DNA from: DASVEG01 sp035540495
GTDB taxonomy: Bacteria > Actinomycetota > Acidimicrobiia > Acidimicrobiales > CADCTF01
Assembly (NCBI GenBank): GCA_035540495.1
Contig: DATLGL010000058.1
Location: forward strand, 1 to 25,094
Direction: 5' to 3'
Length of the DNA stretch: 25,094 nt
The position numbers were made by a program, and so were the translations under genes. Numbering within the stretch: position 1 is the stretch's first letter; each line of letters opens with the position of its first letter. Of the stretch, positions 22,353 through 25,094 are shown piece after piece. The notes beneath the pieces were generated by a model that ran no database searches, had not been told where the DNA came from, and was given only the letters and a program-made list of their open reading frames with translations.

Positions 22353-23754
22353 GCGCCCAAGGACGGTCCTTGCGACAGTGATAGCGGCGGCCGGCGCCGT
22401 TGCAGTTGCCGCTGCCGTTCACATCTATGCAGGAACCAGGGTGCCGGCGCCGTGGTCTGACGAGTCACATTTCCTCATCTCGGCCAGAGCGTTGTTGCTG
22501 CGCTCGTCGTTCCGAGTACCGGAACTCGATCAGCCGAAGGGGATCTTCTGGATGGCCGACGGCTATCCGCTCATCGTCGCTGCTTGGTGGCGCCTGACGG
22601 GGACCCTGTCGCTCGACTCAGCCCGTTGGCTCAGCTTCGTCGCCACGGCCGCCGCCGCGGGTGCCTTCTTCTCGGCGGCGAAGCGTCGGATGGGGCTCGT
22701 AGTCGCCGGCGCCGCCTCGGTGGCATGGCTCTTGAGCCCGCACACAGTCTTCGTCGGCAACTTCGCACGGATGGAAGCACTCGTGCTGGCAGTCGTCGCC
22801 GCAGCCTTCGCACTGGCCGCGAGGCGCCGTACCACTGGCGCCGCCGGTGCCCTCCTGCTCGGCGCGGTGATCCATCCTGCGGCACTGTTCTTCCTGGTCG
22901 CGTTCGTAGCCGCCGTGGGTCGTGACGTGACCAAGGCCCGCAACCGTTGGGAGCTCGGACTCGTCGTCGTGGCCACCGTTGCCGTATCTGCGCAAGTCGC
23001 GTGGTGGCTAGTGAACGTTGACGCGGCCAGCTCGCACATCGCGGCGCAACTCCAGACGAAGTCGACACTTCGAATTCGCGCTGTTGCCGGAGCCTTTCCT
23101 CTTGGGATTGCCACCGCCGCTGCGGTCGCAATGCTCGCGGGCAAGTTTCGCCACGACCCGCTCGCACGGATCGCGCTAGCACTCGCAGCCGCAGGCGGGG
23201 TGGTCACGGCCATTGGGCGAGATCTCGCTTACGACGTGTACGGCTACGAGACGGCACTGTTTCTCGTGTTCGTCGCAGTAGGTCCAGCCGTCGCATCTGT
23301 CCTGCGAGGCCGTTGGATCGCGTTAGCAGGCTTTGTCGCTGCGGTGCACCTCGTCCTGCCGTACGCATCGCAACTCATCGACGACCGGCCGCAGCCGATA
23401 TCGCACTACCGCCTCTACGGGATGAGTCCCCTCGATGGTGGAGCAGACGAGTGGGACGACTTCGTCGGCCGCGCCGCTGATGAGGTCGAGCGACTCGCTA
23501 ACGCTGACCAAGCCCATGTCACCGTGGTCGTGCCCGCGATCTCTCCCGGAGGGTTTGAGCTCCTGAACAGACAGATCGAAGGCGTCGCAGTTGTCCACGA
23601 AACGAAGCTTCAGCGCGCGTACGGGGACTTCACCGCAGTGTTCTTGGCCCGATACCTCACGGGAGGTGACCGCCCCCCGCCGCCCCCTGCCTCCGCTCGT
23701 TACCAGGCTTACTCGCAGGACGGTAACTACTCCTTCTGGATCGAAGCACGGTGA
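22330..23754 (+). CDS. Polytopic GT-C-type glycosyltransferase
   Basis: 474 residues from the ATG at 22330, overlapping N by 23 bp. About ten hydrophobic segments fill residues 12-360 and a soluble C-terminal domain follows. PWSDESHFLISARALLL just after the first span carries the acidic DE pair expected in the first extracytoplasmic loop of ArnT/PMT-like GT-C enzymes, which take sugars from polyprenyl-phosphate. Tight coupling to K and N suggests a part in decorating or exporting the lasso product, which would be a new activity for such clusters; general cell-wall glycosylation is the alternative. No ABC transporter gene is present in the window, so how the peptide leaves the cell is open. 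Confidence 0.75.
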   Translation: MERTALDERPRTVLATVIAAAGAVAVAAAVHIYAGTRVPAPWSDESHFLISARALLLRSSFRVPELDQPKGIFWMADGYPLIVAAWWRLTGTLSLDSARWLSFVATAAAAGAFFSAAKRRMGLVVAGAASVAWLLSPHTVFVGNFARMEALVLAVVAAAFALAARRRTTGAAGALLLGAVIHPAALFFLVAFVAAVGRDVTKARNRWELGLVVVATVAVSAQVAWWLVNVDAASSHIAAQLQTKSTLRIRAVAGAFPLGIATAAAVAMLAGKFRHDPLARIALALAAAGGVVTAIGRDLAYDVYGYETALFLVFVAVGPAVASVLRGRWIALAGFVAAVHLVLPYASQLIDDRPQPISHYRLYGMSPLDGGADEWDDFVGRAADEVERLANADQAHVTVVVPAISPGGFELLNRQIEGVAVVHETKLQRAYGDFTAVFLARYLTGGDRPPPPPASARYQAYSQDGNYSFWIEAR

Positions 23755-23838
23755 CCTCCCGAGGCTCCCGCACGTCCGCGCGCCAAAGATGGAGAAGCTG
23801 GTCCAGCGCAGCTGGTCAGCTCTCGTGCAACCCCTCGG

Positions 23839-23850
23839 TACCATCGACTC
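23839..23850 (+). promoter_or_regulatory. Putative leaderless -10 box for the MauE-like gene
   Basis: TACCAT (23839-23844), six bases, then the GTG at 23851. The gap 23755-23850 shows nothing else. Confidence 0.45.
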
Positions 23851-24224
23851 GTGGAAGACGTGGCGCTTCTAGTTCGCTTCTTGCTGATTGCCGTCCTCGG
23901 TTCCGCCGCAGTGGCGAAGATGAGCTCGCCTTCCACAGTGCGTACCGCAGCACTCGGTCTAGGAGTCAGAGGGAGAGCTGCCACGGCCGTTGGTTGGCTG
24001 CTCGCGCCGGTGGAACTCTGCCTCGCATTCGCCTTGATCAGCGGACGCACCGCCTAACTCAGCTTTGGTGGCGACGCTCGCCCTCTTCACGATCTTCTCG
24101 TTGCTGATCGCACGGAACCTTCGGAACGAGGTCCGACCGTCATGCAACTGTTTCGGTGCCGCCTCGAACGAGCCGATCTCCGAGAAGACGTCTGTGAGAA
24201 ACTGCCTGTTCGCGGCACTCCCGG
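23851..24224 (+). pseudogene. MauE/DoxX-family membrane protein, frameshifted and truncated
   Basis: LLVRFLLIAVLGSAAVAK and GVRGRAATAVGWLLAPVELCLA read in one frame to a stop at 24055-24057. The family sequence continues in another frame: LVATLALFTIFSLLIARN and the cysteine motif SCNCFGAAS (equivalent to CGCFG), then VRNCLFAALPV. A one-base indel near 24050 explains the break. The protein is cut at about 24224, short of its normal end, where a transposase remnant starts. MauE-like proteins carry redox-active cysteines in membrane thiol chemistry; this copy is almost certainly dead, unless the shift is a sequencing error. Confidence 0.65.
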
Positions 24225-24227
24225 TGG

Positions 24228-24515
24228 GACTGGCTCGAGCTCGACGACACCCCGTGGGGAGCGAAGGCCTACGTGTTGGTGGGCGCGTTGTCGCACTCGA
24301 GCCGGGCTCGGGCGTGGTTCTCCGATTCCGACGACCAGGCCCATCTCGTGGTGGGCATCGAGGAGATCCTCCGCCGCCTTCGCGGCACCGCGAAGCGGTG
24401 AGAAGAACATCGACTTCCTCACCCGGCGGTGGTGGCGCAGCGCTCGGGTCGCCTCGCCAGCGGAGGCCCAGGCGAGCGTCGACCGGTTCTGTGTCGAGAT
24501 CGGCGACAAGCGCCC
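24228..24515 (+). mobile_element. Internally deleted transposase remnant (IS21-like, tentative)
   Basis: One frame reads DWLELDDTPWGAKAYVLVGA then LSHSSRAWFSDSDDQAHLVVG and IEEILRRLRGTAKR, resembling the catalytic integrase core of IS21-type transposases. At 24401-24404 the frame changes abruptly to EKNIDFLTRRWWRSARVASP and AEAQASVDRFCVEIGDKRP, which in such proteins lies some tens of residues further on. So an internal, out-of-frame deletion joined the two pieces. No terminal repeats are visible. Family name from memory; that it is a transposase relic is the safer statement. Confidence 0.6.
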
Positions 24516-24541
24516 GAGAACCGGCCTCTCAGATCGCTCAG

Positions 24542-24907
24542 GAGGCGACGGATGCGGCGGGCTTCACCACCAAGGGCGACAACCGCGTCTGGTCGTACGA
24601 GCCGAGGACGAACACCCTCATGACGGTCTACGACTGGAGCACCGGCCCCACGCCGATGCTGAGCGGTGTCGACAACGTGGTCGCGTCGAGGGCCGGCGAG
24701 ATCTTCGTCGCTGAGGATGGCGGCGACATGCAACTCGTGACCCTCCGCCCCGACGGCTGGGTGACCCCGTTCCTCCAGTACTGCGGCACGCCGTCAGAGC
24801 TAACCGGGCCAACGTTCGACCCGAGCGGTAAGCGCCTCTACGTGAGCGTGCAAGAGAACCCGGGCATCACCTTCGGGATTGAAGGCCCGCTCGCCCGCTC
24901 ACTGTAG
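24542..24907 (+). pseudogene. C-terminal fragment of a PhoX/DUF839 phosphatase
   Basis: FTTKGDNRVWSYEPRTNTL, LSGVDNVVASRAGEIFVAED, GGDMQLV and LTGPTFDPSGKRLYVS match the closing beta-propeller blades of PhoX (DUF839) alkaline phosphatases, which act outside the cell on phosphate esters. Only about 121 of the usual 450-plus residues remain; the upstream sequence is transposase-derived. No start codon and ribosome site suit the fragment, so it is a relic, probably cut by the element now decayed beside it. Confidence 0.7.
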
Positions 24908-25005
24908 GAACGGCCATGAGGTAGCTCCGCATGCGGGCCCGACCGGCGGACGACCTAGTTGTAGTGACCACGGACGTTGCTGACACTCCGGGTCCACCGA
25001 TGAGC

Positions 25006-25064
25006 TGAGCCTCCGGGCGAACGTGTGGCTCTTCCACAAGACGCACGTTCCCCCAGGAGGCTCA
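25006..25064. repeat. 20/21-bp near-perfect inverted repeat with 18-base loop
   Basis: The arm 25006-25025 (TGAGCCTCC...) mirrors 25044-25064 (...GGAGGCTCA) with a single extra base and one mismatch. The AGGAGG ribosome site of the following gene (25055-25060) lies inside the right arm. It may be an IS terminal structure or a fold-back RNA that blocks translation of read-through transcripts. Confidence 0.75.
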
Positions 25065-25065
25065 G

Positions 25066-25094
25066 TTGCACGGTAACGCTCGCCTGACCCATCG
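25066..25094 (+). CDS. Start of a transposase gene (IS481-like, tentative), 3' partial
   Basis: A TTG at 25066 follows a perfect AGGAGG at 25055-25060 with five bases between. Only nine whole codons are in view, MHGNARLTH, which resemble the HxNARLT opening of IS481-family transposases. The preceding inverted repeat fits an insertion-sequence boundary. The rest of the gene lies outside the window, so the family is provisional. Confidence 0.45.

Noticed and set aside
24065..24907. A single 280-residue protein across the mosaic region
   Set aside because: The frame joins the end of MauE, out-of-frame transposase sequence rich in Arg/Ser/Pro, and a PhoX tail, so it is an accidental fusion rather than a gene.
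1..25094. CRISPR arrays, tRNA or rRNA genes
   Set aside because: No regularly spaced direct repeats, cloverleaf-like segments or conserved rRNA stretches were noticed in reading either strand; a covariance-model search was not possible.

Overview
The window is very GC-rich, strongly third-position-GC-biased DNA from an actinobacterium. The 13E12/DUF222 HNH gene, the class III cyclase fused to an NB-ARC ATPase, the PIN-domain toxin pairs, and the frequent leaderless gene starts all fit. The C-terminal domain of the secreted M23 protein resembles ones I associate with Acidimicrobiia (Ilumatobacter-like); that placement is inference.

Layout. 1-7.5 kb is a signalling block: the end of a CAP-domain membrane protein, a 1225-residue PAS3-GAF-GGDEF*-EAL-histidine kinase fusion, a convergent OmpR-type regulator overlapping it by 20 bp, and a membrane hybrid histidine kinase. 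7.7-10.5 kb holds a 939-residue adenylate cyclase/NB-ARC/TPR protein. 10.5-14.8 kb is an accessory patch: a VapC remnant, a decayed DUF222 copy, a frameshifted orphan gene, a Phd/PIN toxin-antitoxin pair, an intact DUF222-HNH gene under a textbook LexA (SOS) box, a small ORF and a VapBC pair. 14.8-18.8 kb carries a secreted M23-like peptidase, a one-span membrane protein and a membrane diguanylate cyclase.

The centrepiece is 18.8-23.8 kb: a lasso-peptide biosynthetic locus. B1 (PqqD-like leader-binding protein) and B2 (transglutaminase-like leader peptidase) run rightward. The cyclase C and an easily missed 53-residue precursor A (19362-19523) run leftward into them. A second rightward operon has an HPr-kinase-like protein (K), a nucleotidyltransferase-family protein (N) and a polytopic glycosyltransferase, with each start overlapping the previous stop. 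The precursor has the YxxP...G...T leader signature and a 21-residue core beginning GVGGTKTD, which predicts a Gly1-Asp8 macrolactam. The K/N pair resembles the tailoring genes of phosphorylated and hexosylated lasso peptides (paeninodin and pseudomycoidin types, from memory), but here the C-terminal residue is Thr rather than Ser.

From 23.8 kb on the DNA is scrambled: a frameshifted MauE/DoxX fragment abuts an internally deleted transposase remnant, then the C-terminus of a PhoX/DUF839 phosphatase. At the right edge a long inverted repeat buries the ribosome-binding site of what looks like a new transposase gene.

A recurring regulatory theme is a TANNNT hexamer placed 6-7 bases before the start codon, found at seven genes including the lasso precursor, with a looser case at the vapB start. 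This is the expected geometry of leaderless transcription.
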